A stretch of 28,728 bases of DNA from Anaerolineaceae bacterium (GTDB lineage: Bacteria > Chloroflexota > Anaerolineae > Anaerolineales > Anaerolineaceae), in NCBI GenBank assembly GCA_027348305.1, contig DAIEPS010000003.1, positions 1 to 28,728 of the forward strand, in the 5' to 3' direction. The notes below the pieces were generated by a model. That model worked only from the letters and a program-made list of their open reading frames with translations. It was not told where the DNA came from and made no database searches. A program made the position numbers and the translations under genes. This document shows positions 1-7,479 of the stretch, piece by piece (within the stretch, counting starts at the first letter, position 1; each line of letters opens with the position of its first letter).

Positions 1-352
1 TATACTCATTGGCATACCCCGGGCTCATGAAAAAATTGCCCAGGGGCTTTATCTCGGCGGCGTCCATGCCAATTTCTTCTCTGAGCTCTCGCCGGGCAGC
101 CTCCAGCGGGTCTTCATCGTGCTCGATTTTCCCGGCTGGCAGTTCAAGCAGGTCTTTGCCGGCACCGATGCGGTACTGTTCGACGAGATAGACATTTCCT
201 TCATCATCCATGGGCAAGACGGTGATCGCGTTTTGAATATCTACCAATTCGTAAGTCTTGGTTTTTCCGTCTGGAAGCGGGAGGTCAATGTTTTTGACTT
301 TGAACAGTTTGGCGGTAAAAACTGTGCGGCTTGTGTTTTCAGGGTTTTTCAT
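1..352 (-). CDS. Nudix hydrolase, ADP-ribose pyrophosphatase-like (3' end cut by window edge)
   Basis: This reading frame starts at the ATG at 352 and runs off the left edge, giving 117 codons. It carries a complete Nudix box, with G, E and the REL-x-EE-IG core in the usual spacing (GKIEHDE, then RRELREEIGM). The sequence before it (VYLVEQYRIGAGKDLLELPAG) is typical of the ADP-ribose pyrophosphatase/NudF subgroup, which hydrolyses ADP-ribose to AMP and ribose 5-phosphate in the cytoplasm. The substrate is inferred from subgroup resemblance only. The start is supported by a purine-rich ribosome site (GAGGAAAAGG) just upstream of the ATG. It lies downstream of the LysM lipoprotein gene on the same strand, separated by a strong hairpin at 376-400, so it may have its own weak promoter. 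The C-terminal third is outside the window. Confidence 0.9.
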   Translation of the reverse strand, partial: MKNPENTSRTVFTAKLFKVKNIDLPLPDGKTKTYELVDIQNAITVLPMDDEGNVYLVEQYRIGAGKDLLELPAGKIEHDEDPLEAARRELREEIGMDAAEIKPLGNFFMSPGYANEY

Positions 353-375
353 GGCCTTTTCCTCACTTAAATTAT

Positions 376-400
376 ACTGGCGGGTGAGGCACCCGCCAGT
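376..400 (-). terminator. Perfect 10-bp hairpin between LysM and Nudix genes
   Basis: ACTGGCGGGT (376-385) and ACCCGCCAGT (391-400) are exact inverted repeats around a 5-nt loop, about 20 bp past the stop of the LysM gene. On the minus strand the hairpin is followed by ATAATTTAAG rather than a run of T, so it may be a weak terminator or an RNA-stability hairpin. The last stem base is also the first T of a TATAAT (plus 371-376) that could serve as the -10 box of the Nudix gene. Confidence 0.5.
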
Positions 401-419
401 AATTAGCGTAAAGATTGGA

Positions 420-1166
420 TCAGGGGATCTGAAGGACCTGGCCGACAGTGATGATCGAATTGGCTGGCAGGCCATTGGCAGCGAAGATCGTGTTTGGATC
501 CGCATCGCCGTACCAACAGGCAATTCCGCCAATGGTGTCACCGGCGCGAACTGTGTAGGTGGCAGGATGTGCATTGCGCGCGCGACCTTCACCAAATGCC
601 CCGGATTGTGGAATTTTAATGGTTGTGCCTGCATACGGTTGAGAATTGGCGTTCATGCCGTTCAAGCTGAGCAGATCGGCTGGAGCAACATCAAAACGTC
701 GTGCGAGGCACCACAGGTATTCACCAGCCTGGATGGTATAGGTTGCGGGGCGTCCGGGGGTGGGAGTGGGGTAGTTGATCTTTGTAGGAGCTGCAGTCGC
801 CAATACCATCGGTGTGGCAGTAGGTATCGATGTGGATAGTATTGATGAAGTGGCTGTTGCTTCACCACCGACACCCAGTGTGGTGTTTGGAGTGGGTGTT
901 TCAAATGAGAATGATGGTGTACTGGTGGCAGCAGACGGAAAACTGGTGTCTTTAGTTGCAAGCGCCATGGCGGTCTGGGTCTGTTTGAGGATGTCAGCCA
1001 TGATCTGAGGCTGGGTTGCCACCGGGAACGGGATCTCACTGCTCGTGGAAGTAGCGGCAATCACAGCAGCAGACGTGGGTGAAGTTGTAGCGGGGCGTGC
1101 GCAAGCCGTGAAAAGAGCGGCAACCAGGAAAAGTGCAACCATTAACCCAATCGTTTTTTTATTCAT
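420..1166 (-). CDS. Lipoprotein with two C-terminal LysM domains
   Basis: The 248-residue product starts with a lipoprotein signal: lysines at 3-4, a hydrophobic stretch, then the lipobox-like FTAC with Cys22. A long Thr/Ser/Pro/Ala-rich linker follows to about residue 135. Two LysM modules fill the C-terminus: the first begins PATYTIQAGEYLWCLARRF and the second PATYTVRAGDTIGGIACWYG, each ending in the usual 'G-x-x-I/L-x-IP' strand. LysM domains bind N-acetylglucosamine polymers, so the protein probably holds on to peptidoglycan or another glycan outside the membrane. No catalytic domain is visible. The start is supported by GAGGAG about 7 nt before the ATG. It is divergent from dnaJ and followed by a hairpin and the Nudix gene. 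Confidence 0.85.
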   Translation of the reverse strand: MNKKTIGLMVALFLVAALFTACARPATTSPTSAAVIAATSTSSEIPFPVATQPQIMADILKQTQTAMALATKDTSFPSAATSTPSFSFETPTPNTTLGVGGEATATSSILSTSIPTATPMVLATAAPTKINYPTPTPGRPATYTIQAGEYLWCLARRFDVAPADLLSLNGMNANSQPYAGTTIKIPQSGAFGEGRARNAHPATYTVRAGDTIGGIACWYGDADPNTIFAANGLPANSIITVGQVLQIP

Positions 1167-1473
1167 ATTAAATCTCCTCAGCCAGTTACAAAATCGGGTT
1201 TGCTTCTAATGACATAACCAATGCTGCCGAGCCTGGATTTTTAAAGGGTAGCAAATCGATTATTCGGCGTCAAGCAAGCCCATCACATTATTATGTTGCA
1301 CATCTCGTGCCAAAGGTGCGTTTATTCATTTGCTTTTCAGTGAAAATGATCTACAAATTGTTCGAGATTATTATCGGCTGATTAAGGGCGAAATGTAAGA
1401 AAATAATCAATATTTCATTAGAGTCTACAAATTACTATTGACATTCCAATTTTATTCGCACTACAATTGATGT
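1167..1473. other. Divergent intergenic region, LysM gene / dnaJ
   Basis: This 307-bp AT-rich region separates two divergent genes and I see no gene in it. It holds the dnaJ promoter at its right end and a 10-bp direct repeat TCTACAAATT (1350-1359 and 1424-1433), the second copy ending just before the dnaJ -35 box. No CIRCE-type inverted repeat was found. Confidence 0.6.
1438..1467 (+). promoter_or_regulatory. dnaJ promoter, predicted leaderless
   Basis: TTGACA at 1438-1443 matches the sigma-70-type -35 consensus exactly, and TACAAT at 1462-1467 is a five-of-six -10 box, with an 18-nt spacer. Transcription would begin at about 1474, which is the A of the dnaJ ATG. No Shine-Dalgarno sequence precedes the ATG, which fits a leaderless message. 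Confidence 0.75.
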
Positions 1474-2388
1474 ATGGAATATAAGGATTATTACAAGGTA
1501 CTGGGCGTTGAACGAGATGCGACCCAGGAAACTATTAAAAAGACCTATCGTAAACTGGCGATGAAATATCACCCTGATCAAAACCGGGGCAACAAGCAGG
1601 CCGAAGAAAAGTTCAAGGATATTAATGAAGCCTACGAGGTGTTGAGCGATCCCAAGAAGAGGGAGCGCTATGACCAGTTGGGTTCTTCATACTCGCAATG
1701 GCAGAACCAGGGCGGCGCCCAGGGCGGGTTCAACTGGGATGATTGGGTGACCAATCAGCAGCGTGGACGCAGACAAACTGTTGATGTCAATGATTTTGGT
1801 GACAGCTTTGGTGGTTTCTCTGATTTCTTCAGCGCCATTTTTGGCGGCATGCCTGGCACGGGCAGATCCGTCTCACGGCAGCCTGCCAAACCTTCTGTGA
1901 TCGAACAAAAGGTTCAGATCACTGTGGCCGAATCCTACCAGGGTACGCAGCGTCAATTCCAGATCGGTGATCGCAAGATCGAAGTAAAAATACCGGCTGG
2001 AGCAGTCACCGGCACAAAAGTACGTGTGGCTGGGGCTGTTCCCTCTACTTCGAGCACTCAAAAGGCCGACATCCACCTGATCATTGAAGTGCTGCCTGAT
2101 GCGCGCTTCGCCGTCCACGGGGTGGATCTGACCACAGAAGTTAAAGTTGACCTGTTCACGGCTGTTTTGGGCGGGGCGGCAACTGTCTCGACCCTTTCAG
2201 GCGATGTGAGATTGACCATTCCTGCCGGCACACAGCCCGGTCAGAAGATCCGCCTTGCCGGACGCGGGCTGCCTAAAATTAAGGAGCCCAAAGAATTTGG
2301 CGATCTCTATGCGGTAATTAAAGTGGAGATTCCCCGCAAATTAACCGATAAACAACGTAAGAAGTTTGAGGAGCTGAAAGGCTTATAG
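1474..2388 (+). CDS. DnaJ-like co-chaperone without zinc finger (CbpA type)
   Basis: This 304-residue protein begins with a J domain (about residues 4-70) with the HPD motif at 33-35, which stimulates the ATPase of DnaK. A Gly/Phe/Trp-rich segment follows (about 72-140, including GGFSDFFSAIFGG). The C-terminal part has two substrate-binding beta domains (about 140-300, with VKIPAGAVTGTKVRVAG and LTIPAGTQPGQKIRLAGRGLP). The four CxxCxGxG zinc repeats of classical DnaJ are absent, so this is a type II DnaJ, as in CbpA. It probably delivers unfolded clients to DnaK in the cytoplasm; no dnaK or grpE lies nearby. The next gene, an HtrA-like protease, starts 17 nt later and is likely co-transcribed. 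The ATG at 1474 sits at the predicted transcription start. Confidence 0.93.
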   Translation: MEYKDYYKVLGVERDATQETIKKTYRKLAMKYHPDQNRGNKQAEEKFKDINEAYEVLSDPKKRERYDQLGSSYSQWQNQGGAQGGFNWDDWVTNQQRGRRQTVDVNDFGDSFGGFSDFFSAIFGGMPGTGRSVSRQPAKPSVIEQKVQITVAESYQGTQRQFQIGDRKIEVKIPAGAVTGTKVRVAGAVPSTSSTQKADIHLIIEVLPDARFAVHGVDLTTEVKVDLFTAVLGGAATVSTLSGDVRLTIPAGTQPGQKIRLAGRGLPKIKEPKEFGDLYAVIKVEIPRKLTDKQRKKFEELKGL

Positions 2389-2405
2389 GTAAGCAGGAGT
2401 AAAGC

Positions 2406-3572
2406 ATGAAAAAAAGCATCACGGTTGTCATTTCGATCTTGTTCCTTCTCGGGCTTATGGCCTGTCAATTCTCTCCAAACCTCGGATTCTTGGGCGCGAA
2501 AACAGCCCAGCCGGCAACCATTGTTGTGGTGACCCCAAATGCACAACCCTCCTATTCGGGTGGAACCATCGGGATCAATGATTCGGTTTTGTCAGATATT
2601 TTTGACCGGGTGAACCCTGGAGTGGTTTCGATTTTTATCTCATCAGATCAAGGTCAGGCTTCAGGCTCCGGTTTTGTCTATGATACTGCCGGGCATATAA
2701 TCACCAACTACCATGTGGTGGAAGGCGCCAATTATATTGAAGTGGACTTTCCGAGCGGCTTGAAGGTTGAGGGGACTGTCTTGGCGACCGACCTCGATTC
2801 TGATATCGCTGTTATTACTGTAAACGTCCCGGCTGACCAGTTGGTCCCAATCCCGCTGGGCGATTCTGATGCACTCAAAGTGGGGCAGTTGGTGGTGGCC
2901 ATTGGCAATCCGTTTTCCACTTTTTCAAGCACCATGACCATGGGCATTGTCAGCGCAAAAGGGCGCATCCTTGATTCCATCCGCACGGATTCGAATCAGA
3001 ACTCCTTTACAGCCGGTGACATCATCCAAACTGACGCAACCATCAACCCGGGTAACTCTGGCGGTCCGTTGTTGAACCTTAATGGTGAAGTGATCGGCAT
3101 TAACCGCGCCATCCAAACCACCGGAACAACTTCAGACGGCTCACCCGTGAACAGCGGCATCGGTTTCGCGGTTTCAATCGATATCGTCAAAAAAGTGCTG
3201 CCCACCTTGTTGTTGGGTCAAAAGTACGATTATCCATATATCGGTATCTCAAGTTCACCTTATGATTTCACCCTGGCAGAGTATACTGCCCTTGGCATCA
3301 GCCAGACCAGTGGGTGCTATATCACCTCAGTTACGGCCGGCGGACCTGCGGAACAAGCGGGTTTGCGAGGCGGAACCAGAACCACCGAAATCCCTAATTT
3401 ATCGGCCGGCGGTGATCTGATCGTCGGCGTTGATGGAAAGCCAGTCATTTCGTATGGCGATCTCATCAGTTACGTTTTTACACACAAGTCACCTGGTGAC
3501 CAAATCACATTAACCATCATCCGCGATGGCAAACAAATGGAGGTGCCCCTGACACTTGGGAAACGCCCGTAA
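2406..3572 (+). CDS. HtrA/DegP-like serine protease lipoprotein with PDZ domain
   Basis: The 388-residue product has a lipoprotein signal ending in GLMAC (Cys20), so it should be tethered outside the membrane rather than by the transmembrane helix many HtrA proteins use. A short linker leads to a trypsin-like domain (about 60-265) with a full catalytic triad: His103 in TNYHVVEG, Asp133 in DLDSDIAVI and Ser218 in NPGNSGGPLLN. One PDZ domain occupies about 275-385. Family members degrade or refold damaged envelope proteins, with PDZ controlling activity. AGGAG precedes the ATG at good spacing. The gene follows dnaJ by 17 nt, linking cytoplasmic and extracytoplasmic protein quality control. The baeRF-like gene starts 36 nt after the stop. 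Confidence 0.93.
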   Translation: MKKSITVVISILFLLGLMACQFSPNLGFLGAKTAQPATIVVVTPNAQPSYSGGTIGINDSVLSDIFDRVNPGVVSIFISSDQGQASGSGFVYDTAGHIITNYHVVEGANYIEVDFPSGLKVEGTVLATDLDSDIAVITVNVPADQLVPIPLGDSDALKVGQLVVAIGNPFSTFSSTMTMGIVSAKGRILDSIRTDSNQNSFTAGDIIQTDATINPGNSGGPLLNLNGEVIGINRAIQTTGTTSDGSPVNSGIGFAVSIDIVKKVLPTLLLGQKYDYPYIGISSSPYDFTLAEYTALGISQTSGCYITSVTAGGPAEQAGLRGGTRTTEIPNLSAGGDLIVGVDGKPVISYGDLISYVFTHKSPGDQITLTIIRDGKQMEVPLTLGKRP

Positions 3573-3608
3573 GGGCAGTTGAGTTCTTTATCAATTGAGG
3601 AGGTTTTC

Positions 3609-4358
3609 ATGTTTACGGAAACAAGTTTGCGGAACATCCGAGATTTTTCTGCGGTTTTTCCAGTGGTAAGTGTGTATCTTAACACCGAACCCGCCCTGGG
3701 CAACGCAGAGACTCACCGTCTTCGGTTGCGCAACATGCTCAAGGAATTACCCCTCGAAAACGAGATCCATAAGATAGAAGAATTCTTTGCACATCGATAC
3801 GATTGGTCGGGCCGCGCAGTGGCAGTATTTTCATGCGCACCGGCTAATTTTTTTGAGTTCATCCCTTTATCAATTCCAATAAAAGATTTCATCAAGATTG
3901 CATCAAAGCCTGAGATCGAACCGCTTGAAGACCTGCTTCAAGATGTCAACCATCTTGGGGTGGTTCTGGTGGATCAGCAGGGCGCCCGGTTGTTTTATTA
4001 CAATATGGGCGAATTGGTTGAACAGGAAGGCATTGTGGGCTCCGAGATCAAACATGTCAAATCAGGCAGTTCCACCTCTTCTCACGGCCAGCGCGGAGGA
4101 TCATTCGATGGTGCCCGCAACGAGGATGAAAAGATCGGCCGTAATATGCGCCACTCTCGCGAATTTGCTGAGAAGTTCTTCAGAGCTCACAAGATCAAAA
4201 AGATCATGATCGCCGGAAGCGACGATAACGTAGCCCAATTTAAAAACGGCTTATCGAAAGAATTTCAAAATATGATTACCGGTACATTTTCGTCAAGTAT
4301 GACCGCCACCCATGCGGATATATTGAACAAGATCCTGCAGGCAAGCAAACAGGCGTAA
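3609..4358 (+). CDS. eRF1/Vms1-like (baeRF family) protein, probable ribosome-associated factor
   Basis: The product is 249 residues. I chose the ATG at 3609 because GAGGAGG (3597-3603) lies 5 nt before it; an upstream TTG at 3579 would place that ribosome site inside the gene. The fold pattern resembles the bacterial archaeo-eukaryotic release-factor-like (baeRF) proteins: an N-terminal domain with VVSVYLNTEP (about 19-28), a central strand pair LGVVLVDQQGARLFYYNMGE (116-135), a charged glycine-rich loop with HGQRGG (159-164), a helix with RHSREFAEKFF (181-191), then KKIMIAGSDDNV (197-208). Some relatives act on stalled or resting ribosomes; that role is inferred. The HGQRGG loop lies roughly where eRF1 carries GGQ, but is not GGQ. 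It ends the dnaJ-htrA operon, before a strong terminator. Confidence 0.7.
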   Translation: MFTETSLRNIRDFSAVFPVVSVYLNTEPALGNAETHRLRLRNMLKELPLENEIHKIEEFFAHRYDWSGRAVAVFSCAPANFFEFIPLSIPIKDFIKIASKPEIEPLEDLLQDVNHLGVVLVDQQGARLFYYNMGELVEQEGIVGSEIKHVKSGSSTSSHGQRGGSFDGARNEDEKIGRNMRHSREFAEKFFRAHKIKKIMIAGSDDNVAQFKNGLSKEFQNMITGTFSSSMTATHADILNKILQASKQA

Positions 4359-4377
4359 TGACCGACAGCTAAAATAC

Positions 4378-4416
4378 AAAGTGCCGAATTCCAACGAATT
4401 CGGCACTTTATTGTTT
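4378..4416 (+). terminator. Bidirectional intrinsic terminator
   Basis: AAAGTGCCGAATTC (4378-4391) pairs perfectly with GAATTCGGCACTTT (4396-4409) around a 4-nt loop, followed by ATTGTTT. Read on the minus strand the stem is followed by TTTGTATTTT, so it can also end the convergent coiled-coil gene at 4467. Confidence 0.9.
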
Positions 4417-4422
4417 ACGTGA

Positions 4423-4456
4423 AGTCCCCAGGGGTTTCTAAAAACTCTTGGGGATT
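4423..4456. repeat. Second imperfect inverted repeat beside the terminator
   Basis: AGTCCCCAGGGGTTT (4423-4437) can pair with AAACTCTTGGGGATT (4442-4456) over 15 positions, three of them G-U, around a 4-nt CTAA loop. There is no clear T-run on either side. It stands in tandem with the terminator at 4378 and lies between two convergent genes, so it may be a backup terminator or a 3'-end stabiliser. Confidence 0.5.
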
Positions 4457-4466
4457 ATAAATACTG

Positions 4467-5123
4467 TTATTTGAGATTATTGATCAAGAGCAGCAAATTC
4501 GAATAGATGGTTTGAAGGTCTTCAAGAGATTTGGCGGGTTCGGTGCTGAGGTTTGCCTGGGCATCTTCGATTTTTGTTTTAAAGCCGGAGAGTGAAGCTG
4601 GGTCAAGGCCGGCTTTTTCAAGGTCAGCCAAATCAGCAACGACAAAGCTGAGTGCTTGATTGGATGAAGCAGGGTCTTCCAGCGACAGAGTTACTCTTGC
4701 AAGGTTGACGTCAGACTGGAACTTGTAGATCACCTTCAATAATTCCGTTTTGGCCAGTGTTGTGGTTTGAGCTTCGATCGTGGCTTGCGCGCCGGTCAGG
4801 TTCTCTTTGGCAACGGAAAGTTCTGCATTGGCGGCATCAAGTGTGCTTTGCAGTTTGGTAGTGGTTTCGGCCGCGCTGGCGGCAGATGCGGTCATTTCAG
4901 CCTGGGCGGTTGTGAGTGCCTGGCTTTTTGGCTGGTAAACGACGAACCAGGTCAATAGTGCGCCGATCAGGAAAAACACGATCGCAACGATGACCCACGG
5001 AAGTGCGCGGTCCACCAATCCTTTTTTGGGTGCCGGGGACGAAACTTCCACCGCCGGTTTGTTCTCGACTGCTTTTTCAGCAGGGCTGTCTTCTGCTTGT
5101 ACGTTATTATCTGGATCCATCAT
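4467..5123 (-). CDS. Single-pass membrane protein with extracytoplasmic coiled coil, function unknown
   Basis: I do not recognise a family. I chose the ATG at 5123 (product about 218 residues, MMDPDNNVQ...) because AAAGGAT lies just upstream; an in-frame ATG at 5150 would add nine residues. The N-terminus is acidic and charged, then a single transmembrane helix (WVIVAIVFFLIGALLTWFVV, about residues 42-61). An Ala/Thr/Gln/Glu-rich heptad-like region follows (about 65-120), then a helical C-terminal domain with many Leu, Asp and Ser. The layout suggests a membrane-anchored structural or scaffolding protein, but nothing shows its partners. It is divergent from murJ, with 107 bp between the starts. 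Confidence 0.75.
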   Translation of the reverse strand: MMDPDNNVQAEDSPAEKAVENKPAVEVSSPAPKKGLVDRALPWVIVAIVFFLIGALLTWFVVYQPKSQALTTAQAEMTASAASAAETTTKLQSTLDAANAELSVAKENLTGAQATIEAQTTTLAKTELLKVIYKFQSDVNLARVTLSLEDPASSNQALSFVVADLADLEKAGLDPASLSGFKTKIEDAQANLSTEPAKSLEDLQTIYSNLLLLINNLK

Positions 5124-5192
5124 TAATATCCTTTCGACTAACATTATCAATTTTTCAAGTATAACGCCTTAAAACAAGAAGATAAACCCTAA

Positions 5193-5223
5193 TTCGCGTG
5201 GTTTTGCGTGGTCAGGTTATAAT
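5193..5223 (+). promoter_or_regulatory. murJ promoter, predicted leaderless
   Basis: A perfect TATAAT at 5218-5223 ends 7 nt before the ATG at 5231, so transcription should begin at or one base before the start codon. The -35 box is weak (TTCGCG at 5193 with a 19-nt spacer). There is no Shine-Dalgarno sequence before the ATG. Confidence 0.65.
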
Positions 5224-5230
5224 CCAACTT

Positions 5231-6844
5231 ATGGATTCCACAACAGACGCCGTATCCACTGATAACAAGCAAATTGCCAGGGCATCCGGCACGATTATGT
5301 TTGCCTTTATCATCGGGCAAATCATTGGTTTTGCATACACCATCTTAAGTGCCCGCCAATTTGGCACCAGCATGGAGATGGATGCGTTTTTTACAGCCAA
5401 CAAGTTCCCAGACATACTCTATCAGTTGGTAGCTGGCGGTGCGCTGGCTTCTGCTTTTATCCCTACATTTACCGGCCTTCTTTCGAAAGGGGATCGACCA
5501 AAAGGTTGGAAGCTGGCCTCAGCCGTGATCAACCTGGTGACCCTGATCCTGTTTGTGGTCGGGGTGGTGGCAGCCATTTTTGCACCGTGGATAGTCAGAC
5601 ACATTCTTGCTCCAGGTTTCACAGACCCGGTCAAATTCCAGTTGACAGTCAACCTGATGAGGATCCAATTGATCGCCCCGGTTATCTTTGGCATCAGCGG
5701 TTTATCGATGGGAATCTTGAATTCTCACCAAAAATTCTTGTGGCCTGCGTTGGCTCCGGCCATGTATTCAGTGGGCAAGATCATTGGCGTAATGTTTCTT
5801 GCGCCATCCATGGGGGTTTATGGTCTGGCAATTGGAGCTGTCGTTGGGGCGTTGTTGCACTGCATCATTCAAATTCCGGCCCTGTTGAAACTTCCAGAAA
5901 GAAAATATTCCTTTACTTTGAGATCAGATGTACCAGAAGTGCGTGATGTTGCGAGATTAATGGGACCGCGCCTTCTGGGAGTTGCATTTGTACAACTGAA
6001 TTTTCTCGTTAACTACAACCTGTCTTCAAAATTGGGTGATGGTCCTCTCACAGCCATCAATAATGCATTTACGTTGATGATGATCCTTGAAATTGTCATC
6101 GCTCAATCCATTGCCATTGCCGCGTTCCCAACTTTTTCAGTACAAGTAGCTAACGGTAAACTTGAAGACATGAGGTCTTCATTAACCTCATTACTCCGTA
6201 GTTTATTCTTCCTCACGATTCCTGCATCATTGGGAATGGTCCTTTTACGTGTGCCATTGATCTCGATCGTTTTCCAGCGCGGAAAATTCGATGCCAATTC
6301 AACGCAATTGGTGGCATGGGCGCTGTTGTTTTATGGCATAGGGCTGGTGGGTTTTTCAGTTGTTGAAATTGTCTCCCGTGCTTTTTATGCGCTGCATGAT
6401 ACAAAAACGCCAGTCTTTGTTGGTGTGATCACCATGAGCATAAACATCGGATTAAGTTTCCTGCTGCTGAATCTGTTTCCCCGATGGGGATGGATGCCGC
6501 ACGGCGGACTTGCTCTGGCGATGACCTTGGCGAGTTTTCTTGAAATGGCGATCCTGTTGGTCTTAATGCGCAAAAAACTTTCCGGCCTTAATGGAGGTAA
6601 CCTGCTCAACGGGTTAGTTAAAGCCCTGGCGGCAGGCGGACTGATGTCACTGGCTCTCTGGGGCTGGTTGTCATTGACAGCCACCCTGTCCGTCTGGATC
6701 GTGGCACTGGGGGGTGTTGTGATCGGTGTTCTGGTCTATGTGTTGGGGTTGTACATACTACGTGTGCCTGAGTTGAAAATGGTGCTGCAATTTACTGCCA
6801 GACTGACCTCGCGATTGGGAGGCGGAAAGAAAGGGGAGGCATGA
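5231..6844 (+). CDS. murJ: Lipid II flippase MurJ
   Basis: The product is 537 residues, the normal MurJ length, with about 14 hydrophobic segments throughout. The N-terminal signature ARQFGTSMEMDAFFTANKFPD followed by GGALASAFIPTF is characteristic of MurJ/MviN in the MOP exporter superfamily. MurJ flips lipid II from the inner to the outer face of the membrane for peptidoglycan synthesis. An upstream in-frame start at 5198 is possible, but I prefer the ATG at 5231: the -10 box TATAAT lies inside the longer version, and MDSTTDAVSTDNK is a more plausible N-terminus. Its stop overlaps the start of the acetyltransferase gene as ATGA, so the two are probably translationally coupled. Confidence 0.93.
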   Translation: MDSTTDAVSTDNKQIARASGTIMFAFIIGQIIGFAYTILSARQFGTSMEMDAFFTANKFPDILYQLVAGGALASAFIPTFTGLLSKGDRPKGWKLASAVINLVTLILFVVGVVAAIFAPWIVRHILAPGFTDPVKFQLTVNLMRIQLIAPVIFGISGLSMGILNSHQKFLWPALAPAMYSVGKIIGVMFLAPSMGVYGLAIGAVVGALLHCIIQIPALLKLPERKYSFTLRSDVPEVRDVARLMGPRLLGVAFVQLNFLVNYNLSSKLGDGPLTAINNAFTLMMILEIVIAQSIAIAAFPTFSVQVANGKLEDMRSSLTSLLRSLFFLTIPASLGMVLLRVPLISIVFQRGKFDANSTQLVAWALLFYGIGLVGFSVVEIVSRAFYALHDTKTPVFVGVITMSINIGLSFLLLNLFPRWGWMPHGGLALAMTLASFLEMAILLVLMRKKLSGLNGGNLLNGLVKALAAGGLMSLALWGWLSLTATLSVWIVALGGVVIGVLVYVLGLYILRVPELKMVLQFTARLTSRLGGGKKGEA

Positions 6845-7479
6845 CCCTGAACATTCGTCCAGCCAGAATTGAAGATGCGGCCATCGCGGCTGCTTTGTTG
6901 GCCGAGACTAACGGCGAATTTGGCGTCGAAGTTCTGGGTCTTGGCAAGCCAGAATTGCAATTCTCTGCGTTGAAGCAATGGTTCGCGGGTGCAGGAAACC
7001 GTTTCAGTTATCAACACAGTACCATCGCCGAAAAGTACGGCATTGCTGCCGGGCTGCTGTTGGCATTCCCTGGTTCCAAGTTGAACGCGTTGGTGTTGGG
7101 CTGTGCCAGGCGCATCTTTGCCATTTATGGCGTCATTGGCGCCATCAGAATGATCTGGCTAAATCAATCATTGGCAGGCAACAAGGAAGCCGAAAAAGAC
7201 GAATACCTGATCGCCCACCTGGCTGTGGATGAAGGTTTCAGACGACAGGGGATCGCGCAGGCGCTGCTCGAAAAAGCCGAACTGGATGCCCGTACTTTGG
7301 GGTTAACCAAACTGGTGCTTGAAGTGGAAATAGGCAACGATAGAGCCATTTCGCTGTACCGTAAAACCGGATTTGAAATAGTAAACACCGTATATTTTAA
7401 TGCCAGGGCTTCAAGGTTTAGCTGCCCCGGTTTCTACAAAATGAAAAAAACCCTCCAAGGAGTCCTCCATGATGGATAA
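6841..7479 (+). CDS. GNAT-family N-acetyltransferase
   Basis: The 212-residue product has the GNAT acetyl-CoA-binding motif A in HLAVDEGFRRQGIAQALLE (RRQGIA at 134-139), which holds the pyrophosphate of the cofactor, and motif B in NDRAISLYRKTGFEIV. The N-terminal strand NIRPARIEDA is also typical. An inserted hydrophobic stretch (about 66-110, with RIFAIYGVIGAIRMIWL) precedes motif A and may form a substrate pocket or membrane-contacting helix. The acceptor is unknown. The ATG overlaps the murJ stop by 4 nt, and its own end overlaps the flavoprotein gene by 11 nt, giving a compact three-gene operon. A link to envelope building is suggested only by position. Confidence 0.88.
   Translation: MTLNIRPARIEDAAIAAALLAETNGEFGVEVLGLGKPELQFSALKQWFAGAGNRFSYQHSTIAEKYGIAAGLLLAFPGSKLNALVLGCARRIFAIYGVIGAIRMIWLNQSLAGNKEAEKDEYLIAHLAVDEGFRRQGIAQALLEKAELDARTLGLTKLVLEVEIGNDRAISLYRKTGFEIVNTVYFNARASRFSCPGFYKMKKTLQGVLHDG

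Noticed and set aside
258..839. Long plus-strand open frame opposite the LysM gene
   Set aside because: It overlaps the well-supported minus-strand LysM lipoprotein gene and the Nudix start, has no ribosome site and no recognisable domain; it is a shadow frame.
1167..1473. CIRCE/HrcA operator before dnaJ
   Set aside because: No TTAGCACTC-N9-GAGTGCTAA-like inverted repeat is present.
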